From contig NZ_CP009438.1 in NCBI RefSeq assembly GCF_000761215.1, forward strand, positions 5,535,501-5,599,500: a stretch of 64,000 nt of DNA, in the 5' to 3' direction. This document shows, piece by piece, positions 46,025 to 54,536 of this stretch. The notes below the pieces were generated by a model that ran no database searches, was not told the DNA's origin, and saw nothing but the letters and a program-made list of their open reading frames with translations. Every line of letters begins with the position of its first letter. Within the stretch, counting starts at the first letter, position 1. Source of the stretch: Streptomyces glaucescens. GTDB lineage: Bacteria; Actinomycetota; Actinomycetes; Streptomycetales; Streptomycetaceae. A program made the position numbers and the translations under genes.

Positions 46025-46987
46025 GTGCAGCGCTGGCGTGGCTTGGAGGACATCCCCCAGGACTGGGGGCGCAGCGTCGTCACCATCGGCTCCTACGACG
46101 GAGTCCACCGCGGACACCAGCTGATCATCCGGCACGCCGTGGAACGCGCCCGCGAGCTGGGCGTCCCCTCCGTCGTGGTCACCTTCGACCCGCACCCCAG
46201 CGAGGTCGTCCGCCCCGGCAGCCACCCGCCGCTGCTCGCCCCGCACCACCGCCGCTGCGAGCTGATGGCGGAACTGGGCGTGGACGCGGTGCTGATCCTG
46301 CCGTTCACCGCCGAGTTCTCCAAGCTGTCCGCGGCCGACTTCGTGGTCAAGGTCCTGGTCGACAAGCTGCACGCCAAGGCGGTCGTCGAGGGCCCCAACT
46401 TCCGCTTCGGCCACCGCGCGGCGGGCGATGTCGCCTTCCTCGCCGAGCAGGGCGAGACCTACGACTTCGAGGTCGAGGTCGTGGACCTGTACGTCTCCGG
46501 GGAGGCGGGCGGCGGCGAGCCGTTCTCCTCCACACTGACCCGGCGGCTCGTCGCCGAGGGCGATGTGGCGGGCGCCGCCGAGATCCTCGGCCGGCCGCAC
46601 CGGGTCGAGGGCATCGTGGTGCGCGGCGCCCAGCGTGGACGCGAACTCGGCTTCCCGACGGCCAACGTCGAGACCCTGCCGCACACCGCGATCCCCGCCG
46701 ACGGCGTCTACGCGGGCTGGCTGCACGCCCAGGGCGAGGCGATGCCGGCCGCCATCTCCGTCGGCACCAACCCGCAGTTCGACGGCACCGAACGCACGGT
46801 GGAGGCCTACGCCATCGACCGCGAGGGCCTGGACCTGTACGGCCTCCACGTCGCCGTGGACTTCCTCGCCTACGTGCGCGGCCAGGCGAGGTTCGAGACC
46901 CTGGACGCCCTGCTGGAGCAGATGGCGAAGGACGTGCAGCGGTGCCGGGAGCTGGTCGCCGCGGCGGAGGACGCGGAGTCCGCGTGA
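46025..46987 (+). CDS. ribF: Bifunctional riboflavin kinase / FAD synthetase
   Basis: Converts riboflavin to FMN and FAD. The 320-residue protein has an N-terminal nucleotidyltransferase domain (VTIGSYDGVHRGHQLIIRHA, VVTFDPHP, EGPNFRFGHRAAGDVAFL) and a C-terminal flavokinase domain (GRELGFPTANVETLP, DGVYAGWL, SVGTNPQFDGTERTVEAY). The GTG at 46025 has GAGGAG nine bases upstream. A bidirectional hairpin separates it from the convergent EspI-like gene. Confidence 0.96.
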   Translation: MQRWRGLEDIPQDWGRSVVTIGSYDGVHRGHQLIIRHAVERARELGVPSVVVTFDPHPSEVVRPGSHPPLLAPHHRRCELMAELGVDAVLILPFTAEFSKLSAADFVVKVLVDKLHAKAVVEGPNFRFGHRAAGDVAFLAEQGETYDFEVEVVDLYVSGEAGGGEPFSSTLTRRLVAEGDVAGAAEILGRPHRVEGIVVRGAQRGRELGFPTANVETLPHTAIPADGVYAGWLHAQGEAMPAAISVGTNPQFDGTERTVEAYAIDREGLDLYGLHVAVDFLAYVRGQARFETLDALLEQMAKDVQRCRELVAAAEDAESA

Positions 46988-47002
46988 TCCGGTGTACGAC
47001 GT

Positions 47003-47038
47003 GAAGGCGGCCGGTGCCGAGGGGCACCGGCCGCCTTC
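47003..47038. terminator. Bidirectional terminator ribF / EspI-like gene
   Basis: A perfect 16-bp stem (47003-47018 with 47023-47038) with a 4-base loop, extended after a mismatch by ACGAC/GTCGT pairing, fills the gap between convergent genes. Confidence 0.87.
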
Positions 47039-47055
47039 GTCGTGACCGGGGCGGA

Positions 47056-50000
47056 CTACTGCTGCGGCGGAGCGTCGGGCCCGCCCGGCTGTCCGGGGTG
47101 GCCGGGCTGTCCGGGCTGCTGACCGGGCTGGGGGTGGCCCGGCTGCTGGGGGTACGGCTGCTGCTGGGCGGGCTGGCCGGGCTGGCCGTAGGGCTGCTGG
47201 CCGGGCTGGGCGTAGGGCTGGGCCGGGGCGTAGGGCTGCTGTCCGGGCTGGGCGTAGGGCTGCTGGCCGGGGTGACCGTACTGGCCGGGCTGGGCACCGG
47301 GCATCGGCTGGCCGGGGACGGGCGGCTGTCCGGGGTACGGCTGGCCGGGGACGGGCGGTTGTCCGGCGTACGGCTGGCCGGGGTACGGCTGGCCCGGCAT
47401 CGGCGGGGCCGCCACGGGGGGCGGGTTGCCGTCGCTCGTCCACAGGCCCTGCGCCTGCTGGTGGCGGGCGAAGTCCTCGGCCACCATGGCCGCGAGGTTG
47501 AAGTACGCCTCGCGCACCTTCGGCCGCATCATGTCGAGGTCGACCTCGGCACCGGCGGCCAGGTGCTCGTCGAAGGGCACGACCACCACACCCCGGCACC
47601 GGGTCTCGAAGTGCGCCACGATGTCCTCGACCTTGATCATCTTGCCGGTCTCGCGGACACCGGAGATCACGGTGATCGAACGGGACACCAGGTCGGCGTA
47701 CCCGTGCGCGGACAGCCAGTCCAGAGTCGTGCTGGCGCTGCTCGCGCCGTCCACGGACGGGGTGGAGATGATGATGAGCTGGTCGGCCAGGTCGAGCACG
47801 CCGCGCATGGCGCTGTAGAGCAGACCGGTGCCCGAGTCCGTGAGGATGATCGGGTACTGCCGGCCCAGGACGTCGATCGCGCGCCGGTAGTCCTCGTCGT
47901 TGAACGTCGTGGAGACGGCCGGGTCGACGTCGTTGGCGATGATCTCCAGCCCGGAGGGGGCCTGCGAGGTGAACCGCCGGATGTCCATGTACGAGTTCAG
48001 GTACGGGATCGCCTGGACGAGGTCGCGAATGGTGGCCCCGGTCTCGCGGCGCACCCGGCGGCCGAGCGTGCCGGCGTCCGGGTTGGCGTCGATCGCGAGG
48101 ATCTTGTCCTGCCGCTCGATGGCGAGCGTGGAGCCGAGCGCGGTGGTCGTGGTGGTCTTGCCGACGCCGCCCTTGAGGCTGATGACGGCTATGCGGTAGC
48201 AGGACAGCACCGGCGTGCGGATCAGCTCCAGCTTGCGCTGCCGCTCGGCCTCCTCCTTCTTCCCGCCGAGCTTGAACCGGCCGCCGCCCGTCGGGCGGCT
48301 GCTCTTCGCCTTCTGCTTCCTGCTGTTGAGCAGCCGGTCCGAGGACAGCTCCACGGCCGCGGTGTAACCGAGCGGTGCCGCACCGGGGTTGGTGGGCTGC
48401 CGCTGGTCGTGCTGCACCGGCTGCGGCCACGCGGCACCCGCGCGCGGGTCGACGGGGGGCTGGGCGAACGGGGGCTGCGCGAAAGGGGGTTGGGGCTGCG
48501 GGGCCGCCGGATGCTGCGGTGCCTGGGGACCTTGGGGGTTCTGCGGGCCGTGCGGGGTCTGCTGGTTCTGCGGGGATTCGGCCTGACCCGGCTGCCGGTC
48601 CTGCGGCTGCGGCTGCTGCGGCGTCGCCTGCGGGAAGCCGTAGCCGCCGGGCTGCGGGAAGCCGTACCCGCCCTGCGCGCCGGGGGCGGGCGGGACGGGC
48701 GTGCCGTTCGGGTGGGGGAAGCCGTAGCCCCCCTGGGCCGGGGGCATACCGGGCTGCGGGAAGCCGTAGCCGGGCTGCGCCGGGGGCATGGGAGCCGCGG
48801 GCGGCTGCTGGCCGGCCGTGGCGGGCGCGGCCTGGTCCTGCGCCGGTGCCTGGTGCCAGCCGGCGGGCGCGGGCTGCGGGGCCTGCGGCTGGAACGGCGG
48901 CTGGGGCCCGCCCGGTTGGGCGGACGGCTGGGGGTGGGGCTGCTGTCCCGGACCGGCCGGCGGCTGCGGGTGCGCCTGGTGCTGCGCGGGCCACTGGGCG
49001 GCCGGTGCGGGGGCGGCGGGCTGGTACGCCGGCGGCAGCGGCGGCACGCCCTGCTGGGCCGGCGGGGGAGTCCAGGCGGGGGCGTCCTGCGGGGCCGCGT
49101 GCTGTGCGCCCGGTGTCTGCCGGTCCGGGTGCTGCGGGTCCGGGTGCTGCGGTTCCTGGCTCCGGGGTGCGGCGTCCTGCTGCGCGCCGACGGGAGGCCG
49201 GTGCTCGGCGGCAGCGGCCTGGGCGCCCTCGGGGGTCCGGCCCTCGGCCTCGGCCCCACCATCCGGCTGTGCGGCGGTGTCCTCGGCGGCGGGGGCCGGG
49301 TTCTCGGGGGCCGGGGTGCCGTCGGCGGCCTCCGGGGCGGGTTCCGCGTCCGGCTCGGGTGCCGAAGGGACCGCGGCCTCCTGCTCCGGCCGGTCGTCCT
49401 CGTCCCCGGTGGTGGCGGAGGTGTCGTCGTCCGCCTCCGCCGCCGGAGCGCTGGTGTCCGCGTCGGTGTCCTCGCCGGCGGCAGCGGCAGTGCCGGCGGG
49501 CTGGTCCGCACCGTCGACGGCGGCGCCGTCGTCCTCGTGCGCGTCATCGCCCTCGTGCCCGGCGGGCTCCTCGCCGGCGGCCTGCCGGCCGGCCTCGGAC
49601 CCGGCCGCCGCGGCCCGCTCCTCGATCTCCCGCTGCAACGCCACCGCGGAGAACCGCATGGTGGCGCCGCTCTCCAGGTCACCGTTGCCGGAGCCGTCCG
49701 TGTCCGAGGCCGCCGGAGCCGCCACGGGGGCCTGCGGCCGGGTCTGCGGCGGCTCGGAGTGCTGGACCGCCGGTGGCTGGACCGCCGGTGTCTGCGGCGG
49801 TGTCCCGGGCGCCTGCGGGTGCTGCTGGGGCTCGAAGCCGCTGCCCTCCGGCAGCCTGGGCAGGGGCATGGGGCTCCCGGTGGGCGGTGCGGGAGCCGGG
49901 GTGGGAGTGGCGAACGGAGCGGGCGGCGTCGGGTGGGCCGGCGCGGTCGCGCCGAGCGGGTCCGCCGGCGGGACGGGCGGCACCGGGGGAGCGGTGGGGT

Positions 50001-50241
50001 CGGCGGGAGCGGCGGGAGTCGCGGGCGGCGGAACGGCCGGCCCGGACGCCGCGGCCCCGGCCCCGGACGCCCCCGGGAACCCCGCCCCGTCGGAACTCCC
50101 CGACGCGTTCTGCGTGTACCAGGCAGGCGGTGCGTAGTCGATGGTGAACTCGCCGGTCGTCTCGACGGCGGCCTCCGCGTCGGGCTGGTCATCGCCGGGC
50201 GTCGCCCAGCCCCCGCGGATCCCGTCCCGATCGCTGCTCAC
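47056..50241 (-). CDS. EspI-like MinD/ParA-type ATPase of the type VII secretion locus
   Basis: A 1061-residue protein. The first 620 or so residues are disordered, rich in Pro, Gln, Ala and Glu. A MinD/ParA-type ATPase follows, with the deviant Walker A ISLKGGVGKTTTT near residue 690, DANPDAGTLGRR, and LTDSGTGLLYSAMRGVLDLA. The C-terminal 110 residues are repeats of GQPYPGQPPVPGQ and GQQPYAQPGQ type. Mycobacterial EspI, tied to ESX-1 regulation, has this plan of disordered N-terminus plus ParA-like ATPase. The GTG at 50241 is preceded by AGGAGGAACT. It is encoded with eccE, pointing to a cytoplasmic regulatory or targeting role. Confidence 0.85.
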   Translation of the reverse strand: MSSDRDGIRGGWATPGDDQPDAEAAVETTGEFTIDYAPPAWYTQNASGSSDGAGFPGASGAGAAASGPAVPPPATPAAPADPTAPPVPPVPPADPLGATAPAHPTPPAPFATPTPAPAPPTGSPMPLPRLPEGSGFEPQQHPQAPGTPPQTPAVQPPAVQHSEPPQTRPQAPVAAPAASDTDGSGNGDLESGATMRFSAVALQREIEERAAAAGSEAGRQAAGEEPAGHEGDDAHEDDGAAVDGADQPAGTAAAAGEDTDADTSAPAAEADDDTSATTGDEDDRPEQEAAVPSAPEPDAEPAPEAADGTPAPENPAPAAEDTAAQPDGGAEAEGRTPEGAQAAAAEHRPPVGAQQDAAPRSQEPQHPDPQHPDRQTPGAQHAAPQDAPAWTPPPAQQGVPPLPPAYQPAAPAPAAQWPAQHQAHPQPPAGPGQQPHPQPSAQPGGPQPPFQPQAPQPAPAGWHQAPAQDQAAPATAGQQPPAAPMPPAQPGYGFPQPGMPPAQGGYGFPHPNGTPVPPAPGAQGGYGFPQPGGYGFPQATPQQPQPQDRQPGQAESPQNQQTPHGPQNPQGPQAPQHPAAPQPQPPFAQPPFAQPPVDPRAGAAWPQPVQHDQRQPTNPGAAPLGYTAAVELSSDRLLNSRKQKAKSSRPTGGGRFKLGGKKEEAERQRKLELIRTPVLSCYRIAVISLKGGVGKTTTTTALGSTLAIERQDKILAIDANPDAGTLGRRVRRETGATIRDLVQAIPYLNSYMDIRRFTSQAPSGLEIIANDVDPAVSTTFNDEDYRRAIDVLGRQYPIILTDSGTGLLYSAMRGVLDLADQLIIISTPSVDGASSASTTLDWLSAHGYADLVSRSITVISGVRETGKMIKVEDIVAHFETRCRGVVVVPFDEHLAAGAEVDLDMMRPKVREAYFNLAAMVAEDFARHQQAQGLWTSDGNPPPVAAPPMPGQPYPGQPYAGQPPVPGQPYPGQPPVPGQPMPGAQPGQYGHPGQQPYAQPGQQPYAPAQPYAQPGQQPYGQPGQPAQQQPYPQQPGHPQPGQQPGQPGHPGQPGGPDAPPQQ
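47080..47400 (-). repeat. Pro/Gln/Gly-rich coding repeats at the EspI-like C-terminus
   Basis: Degenerate units encoding GQPYPGQP, PVPGQPYP and GQQPYA recur across this stretch. The DNA shows matching repeats such as CTGGCCGGGGACGGGCGG. The region is coding and disordered. Confidence 0.7.
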
Positions 50242-50590
50242 AGTTCCTCCTGGTGTGGTCGAGCACCCTCGTGGCGTGCTGGGGCGACCATTGCTGTCGT
50301 TCGATACATGGGCTGTCCCCCCGGGTCACCCCCGAGTCGCCCCCGGAACCCGCATCACCCCGTGCCGGGTGCTCGTTGCGTGCCCCGCCCCAGCCTAATC
50401 AAGAAGGGGGCGGGCAGGGCAGGCGCGTCCGCCGCCCGATGCACGTCCGGAACAAAGCGGGGCTGCCGCCCCCGAACCGGCCACCGAACCGGCCCCCGAG
50501 CCGGCCACCGAACCGGCCCCCGAACCGGCCCCGCGCCGGGCGGCGCGGCAGCCGGCCGCGGCACGTCTCCGGTGCCGGGGCCGGTGCCGG
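50242..50590. other. Intergenic region ahead of the EspI-like gene, with 12-bp tandem repeats
   Basis: This 349-base gap between two minus-strand genes has no convincing gene. It holds five 12-bp tandem repeats (50472-50531). TAGGCT on the minus strand (50397-50392) is a possible -10 for the EspI-like gene, without a good -35. Confidence 0.5.
50472..50531. repeat. Five tandem 12-bp repeats
   Basis: Five head-to-tail copies of CCGAACCGGCC(A/C), with one G substitution in the third copy. The unit contains the palindrome CCGG. It lies in non-coding DNA between the type VII gene of unknown function and the EspI-like gene. Confidence 0.85.
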
Positions 50591-51391
50591 TCAGTCCATC
50601 CGGCGGGCGACGCCCAGCAGTCCGACCTCGGCGTCCGTCGGCTGCGTGACCACGTACCGGCGGTCGCCGTCCGCGCACCACAGGGTGACGCCGTCGGCGA
50701 GGGTGGGCAGCGGCTCGTACTCGGCACGGGGCAGACCGATGACCCGCCCTATCTCCGCCGCCTCGTCCGGCGACACCCGCTGCACCCCCACCACACGCGC
50801 CTGCCGCATCAACCGGGGCGCCACCGGGCTCAGATAGGGCAGCAGCGTGAGCACCGACTGCCAGGGCGCCGAGACCACGCGCCCGCGCGGCGGGCGCATG
50901 CCGCAGTCCCGGATGACCAGGACCGGGCTGCCCGCCGAGGCGCCGAGCGGAGGAACCCGGCCCACGTCGTGCACGGTCATCCCGGACTGGCCGCCCCCCA
51001 CCGCCTGGACGACCTGCGCCCAGTGCTGGGCGCGGCCGGTCTCGACGGCGACCCGCGCGCCGGTCGCGGCGGCACGCAGCGCGAGCACCTGAGCGGTCCA
51101 CAGACCGCCGATGAGCAGCACGTCGTACGGCGTCGGACGGTTCACGCCCAGCACGGCCGGGTGGCCCTCGCCGGTGACGCCGACGACGACGCCGTCGTCA
51201 CCGATGGGCAGGGCCAGCGTGTCGAACTCGTCGACGGACAGCGTGTGCCGCGGATGCCGGGGGCCGAGCAGTCCGAAGCCGGTGCGCAGCCGCTCCGCGA
51301 GCCCGGCGGGCCGTGTGCCGTCGGAGCCCGCGGCGGGGCTGCCCGCGCCGGGGGTGCGCGGGTGGGCGGCCGGGGTGGGCACGGCGGCCAT
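50591..51391 (-). CDS. Type VII locus protein of unknown function
   Basis: A 266-residue protein I cannot assign to a family. After a Pro/Ala-rich first 30 residues it is a mixed alpha/beta sequence (HTLSVDEFDTLALPIGDDGV, PYDVLLIGGLWTAQVLALRA, GSPVLVIRDCGMRPPRGRVV) without signal peptide or clear membrane span. Its ATG shares one base with the eccE stop (TGATG on the minus strand), so it is translated with EccE and is probably a cytoplasmic accessory of the secretion system. The alternation of strands and helices would fit a nucleotide-binding-like fold, but no P-loop is present. Confidence 0.75.
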   Translation of the reverse strand: MAAVPTPAAHPRTPGAGSPAAGSDGTRPAGLAERLRTGFGLLGPRHPRHTLSVDEFDTLALPIGDDGVVVGVTGEGHPAVLGVNRPTPYDVLLIGGLWTAQVLALRAAATGARVAVETGRAQHWAQVVQAVGGGQSGMTVHDVGRVPPLGASAGSPVLVIRDCGMRPPRGRVVSAPWQSVLTLLPYLSPVAPRLMRQARVVGVQRVSPDEAAEIGRVIGLPRAEYEPLPTLADGVTLWCADGDRRYVVTQPTDAEVGLLGVARRMD

Positions 51392-52728
51392 CAGCGGGCA
51401 CCTCCGAGCGGCAGGGTGGCCAGGACTCCGGGCAGCTGCTCCCGGTCCAGACGGGCGAGCCCGGTCCGCGCCTGCCGGGCCACGCGCTCCAGTTCCCGGC
51501 GGGACGCGGCCAGCTCGGTGCTGCTCCGACCGGTCACACGCACGTGCCCGGTGAGCGAGACCTCCCGCTGCCCGCCGCGCGCCAGCGTCAGACTGAGCGT
51601 CGTCGCCAGCGCGGGCACCGCGGTCAACTGGGCCACCAGCTCCGGCAGTCCGGGGCCGGAACCGCCGAGCGGGGGCCAGCGGCGCACCCAGTACGTGGTG
51701 TGCCTGCGGTTGTCGCAGCGCCAGCTGCGGCTGGTCTCCTCGGTCCGCCGCCGGGGCGTCTCGCTCTGCCCGGCCTGGGCGGTCACCATCGGGTTGGCGC
51801 AGGCGGAGGTGGCGATGGCGGACGTCACCTCGTCCTCGGTGAGCACGGTCACCCGGAACCCGGCGCCGGTCAGCCGGCTCGCCAGGTGCTCCGCCGAGCG
51901 GACCAGGCACTTCTGGGCGCCGACGAGTCCGCCGCCGCGGGCCGCCACCGCCTCCGGGCACAGCTCCGGGTCCAGCTTCAGCGCGATCCACATGATGCGG
52001 ACCGCGGGGGAGGCGCTCTGCGCCTGGAGCTGTGTGTAGTTGGTCACCACGACCGACTGCTGGGGCAGGTGCGGCGCGGGCGCGGGCTGGGTGTGCAGCA
52101 CGATCTGTGCGGATTCCAAGCGGATTCCGTCGACGTCCAGCGCGTCCCGCACCAGGGCGAGCGGCAGCGGCCGGCGGCTGCGCTCGGCGCGCAGGGCGCC
52201 GAAGTCCGCCTCCACCTGGAGGACCGCGGTGAGGAAGCCGCCGTCACCGACCATGCCCACCGGGCGCCGGTCACGGTCGTTGCCGCGGCTGTAGCTGTAC
52301 GTCCGCAGGCTCGGGTCGCACTCGACGGCGGGGGCGAGACCGGAGTCGGTGCCCGCCGGCACGGGCGTGCCGGCGGCCTTGCGGCGGCGTGCGCGCAGCG
52401 CCTGCACACCGGCCAGCCACTCGGGCAGGGAACGCCCCCGGCGCCGTACGAGGGCCAGGACGACCAGGACCACGGCGACGACGGCCGCCGGGATCAGCGC
52501 GTACGTCCCGATCACCCAGCCGCACACCACGAGCGCCGCAGCCAGCTCCAGCAGCACCAGCCGCTGCACGGCGAACGAACCTCCGCGCCCCGAGCGGGCC
52601 CTGAGGTGCGGCGTGACGGCGCCCGCCGGGGCGGACGGGCCGCGCGATCCCGACGGACCGGCGCCGCCCGATCGGCCCGGTCGTGACCTCGATTGCGATC
52701 GCGACCGGGTCCTCGGTGCCGAAGCCAT
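51391..52728 (-). CDS. eccE: Type VII secretion protein EccE
   Basis: A membrane component of the ESX/type VII core complex. The 445-residue protein has an Arg/Ser-rich N-terminus, two adjacent hydrophobic segments (about residues 55-95, LVLLELAAALVVCGWVIGTY and LIPAAVVAVVLVVLALV) and a cytosolic domain with the EccE-type stretch VGMVGDGGFLTAVLQVEAD. Two possible starts lie together, GTG 52731 and ATG 52728; a G-rich stretch about ten bases upstream slightly favours the ATG. It is divergent from eccB. Confidence 0.85.
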   Translation of the reverse strand: MASAPRTRSRSQSRSRPGRSGGAGPSGSRGPSAPAGAVTPHLRARSGRGGSFAVQRLVLLELAAALVVCGWVIGTYALIPAAVVAVVLVVLALVRRRGRSLPEWLAGVQALRARRRKAAGTPVPAGTDSGLAPAVECDPSLRTYSYSRGNDRDRRPVGMVGDGGFLTAVLQVEADFGALRAERSRRPLPLALVRDALDVDGIRLESAQIVLHTQPAPAPHLPQQSVVVTNYTQLQAQSASPAVRIMWIALKLDPELCPEAVAARGGGLVGAQKCLVRSAEHLASRLTGAGFRVTVLTEDEVTSAIATSACANPMVTAQAGQSETPRRRTEETSRSWRCDNRRHTTYWVRRWPPLGGSGPGLPELVAQLTAVPALATTLSLTLARGGQREVSLTGHVRVTGRSSTELAASRRELERVARQARTGLARLDREQLPGVLATLPLGGAR

Positions 52729-52935
52729 CACTCCAAAACCCCCGAATCTCTACCGAAAACCCATGTCCGCACGCTCCCGCGCGTCCTGAGCGCCCTACCC
52801 ATGACACACGCACGTCCGCGCAACAGGCATAGTAGGGGCCGGGTCTGACGACCGGGCCACCAGAGGCACACCACGGGCGGGCGCCGGAACCAGCACCGCG
52901 CCCAGGGCTCCGCAACGGGGAGAGAGCGGACACAG
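52729..52935. promoter_or_regulatory. Divergent region eccE / eccB
   Basis: A 207-base gap between divergent secretion genes. ATGACA (52801) and CATAGT (52828) lie on the eccB side, but their 21-base spacing is too long for a standard promoter. I see no structured RNA or repeat. Confidence 0.3.
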
Positions 52936-54462
52936 ATGGCATCACGCCGCGATGAACTCAACGCCTACACCTTCGCGAAGCGTCGCACACTCGCGTCGTT
53001 CCTGCGGCCTTCGCCGTCGGGCTCGGAGGAGGGCGCACCGAAGCCGTTGAGCGCGGTGTGGCCCGGCCTGGTCGTCGGCGTGGTGATCCTCGCGGTGTTC
53101 GGCGCCATCGGCCTGTTCAGCCCCACCGCGCCGCGCGGCTGGGACGCCCCGGGCGAACACGTCATCGTCGCCAGCGACTCGACCACCCGCTACGTCGTCC
53201 TGAAGACGAAGGGCGAGAAGCAGCTGCACCCGGTGCTCAACATGGCGTCCGCCAAGCTGCTGCTCGACCCGGACAAGAACAGCATCATCACGGTCGACGA
53301 GAAGGTCCTCGACAGCGGCAGGCCCCCGCACGGCGCCACCATCGGCATCCCGTACGCCCCCGACCGGCTCCCCTCGGCGGGCGAGGCGGAGGCGGCCAAG
53401 CGCTGGGCGGTCTGCGAGCGCCCGGGCGCCGGTGGCCGGGCCATCCAGAAGGCGGCCTTCGTGCTCGCCGAGAAGGAGTGGGCGAAGACCGAGGGCCGCA
53501 ACAAGCTCTCCGGCGGCGACCTGATGTACGTCGTCGGCCCGGACGGCAAGAGCCAGTACGTCGTCGACGCGCGCGGCTGGGCCTACCCGCTCGGCGACCC
53601 CGGCGACAAGGAACTCCTCAAGGCCCTCGACACCCGCAGCCGCGCCCCGCAGCGCGTCTCCCAGGACTGGCTCGACACCCTGCACAAGGGCGACCCGCTG
53701 GAGATCCCGGCCATCGACGGAACGCCCGGTGCCGCGGCGAACGCCTCCGCCAGCCTCGGCGCGTACGACAAGGTCGGCATGGTCATCAAGGCGTACGACG
53801 GCACGCGCATGCAGTACTACGTCGTCCTGCCCGGCGAGGTGGCCCGCATCAGCGAGTTCACCGCCACCCTGCTGCTGAACAGCGGCGACCTCGTCGCCGT
53901 CGGCCAGACCGGCGAGGCCCAGCAGGTCAGCCCCGGCGCGGTCGCCGAGAGCACCACCTTCCTCGGCGACAGGAAGTGGCCGGCGTACAAGCCGAGGACG
54001 GTCAACAACGGCACCAGCGCCACCAGCGGCCGCAACACCGTCTGCAACGTGCTGCGTTCGGTGAACGCCAGGACCGGAGTCACCACCCTGGCCACCTGGG
54101 CGGGCACCGACTTCCCCGCGCAGCTGCCCACCGGCTCCTCCAGCGCCTACGTCACGCCCGGCTCCGGCCAGCTCTACCGCCAGTTCCAGGGGCAGGAGAC
54201 CAAGGCGGGCAGCGTCTTCCTGGTCACCGACACCGGCCTGCGCTACGCGCTCCAGTCCAACAGCGACAGCGCCACCGACGACAAGGGCATCGGCACCTCC
54301 GCCGAGCAGCGCAAGCGGCAGCTGGCCGAAGCGAAGATCGCCCAGACCCGGCTCGGCTACGAGAAGGTCGTCCCCACGCCCGTCCCCGTGGCCTGGTCGA
54401 GGTTCCTTCCCACCGGCCCGCGTCTGTCCGAGGCGGCGGCGCGGCAGCCGCAGGGCTCGTGA
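52936..54462 (+). CDS. eccB: Type VII secretion protein EccB
   Basis: A core membrane protein of the type VII machine. The 508-residue protein starts with the EccB signature (SRRDELNAYTFAKRRTLASF), has one membrane span at about 40-62 (PGLVVGVVILAVFGAIGLF), and a large extracytoplasmic domain with conserved cysteines in KRWAVCERPG and RNTVCNVLRS, plus the late segment VFLVTDTGLRYAL. The ATG follows GGGAGAG. It partners EccC, EccD and EccE; EccC and EccD are not in the window. mycP begins 74 bases after its stop. Confidence 0.92.
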   Translation: MASRRDELNAYTFAKRRTLASFLRPSPSGSEEGAPKPLSAVWPGLVVGVVILAVFGAIGLFSPTAPRGWDAPGEHVIVASDSTTRYVVLKTKGEKQLHPVLNMASAKLLLDPDKNSIITVDEKVLDSGRPPHGATIGIPYAPDRLPSAGEAEAAKRWAVCERPGAGGRAIQKAAFVLAEKEWAKTEGRNKLSGGDLMYVVGPDGKSQYVVDARGWAYPLGDPGDKELLKALDTRSRAPQRVSQDWLDTLHKGDPLEIPAIDGTPGAAANASASLGAYDKVGMVIKAYDGTRMQYYVVLPGEVARISEFTATLLLNSGDLVAVGQTGEAQQVSPGAVAESTTFLGDRKWPAYKPRTVNNGTSATSGRNTVCNVLRSVNARTGVTTLATWAGTDFPAQLPTGSSSAYVTPGSGQLYRQFQGQETKAGSVFLVTDTGLRYALQSNSDSATDDKGIGTSAEQRKRQLAEAKIAQTRLGYEKVVPTPVPVAWSRFLPTGPRLSEAAARQPQGS

Positions 54463-54536
54463 CGGACGGCACCGGCATGGAGCCACAGCAGCCGCGGGAG
54501 TCACAGGAGCCGCAGAAGCCGCAGGAGAGCGAACCG

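Noticed and set aside
42059..48994. A 2311-codon minus-strand open frame
   Set aside because: It runs through antisense of the protease-STAND and ribF genes and out of frame with the EspI-like gene. Composition is Arg/Ala/Pro/Gly-rich without domains.
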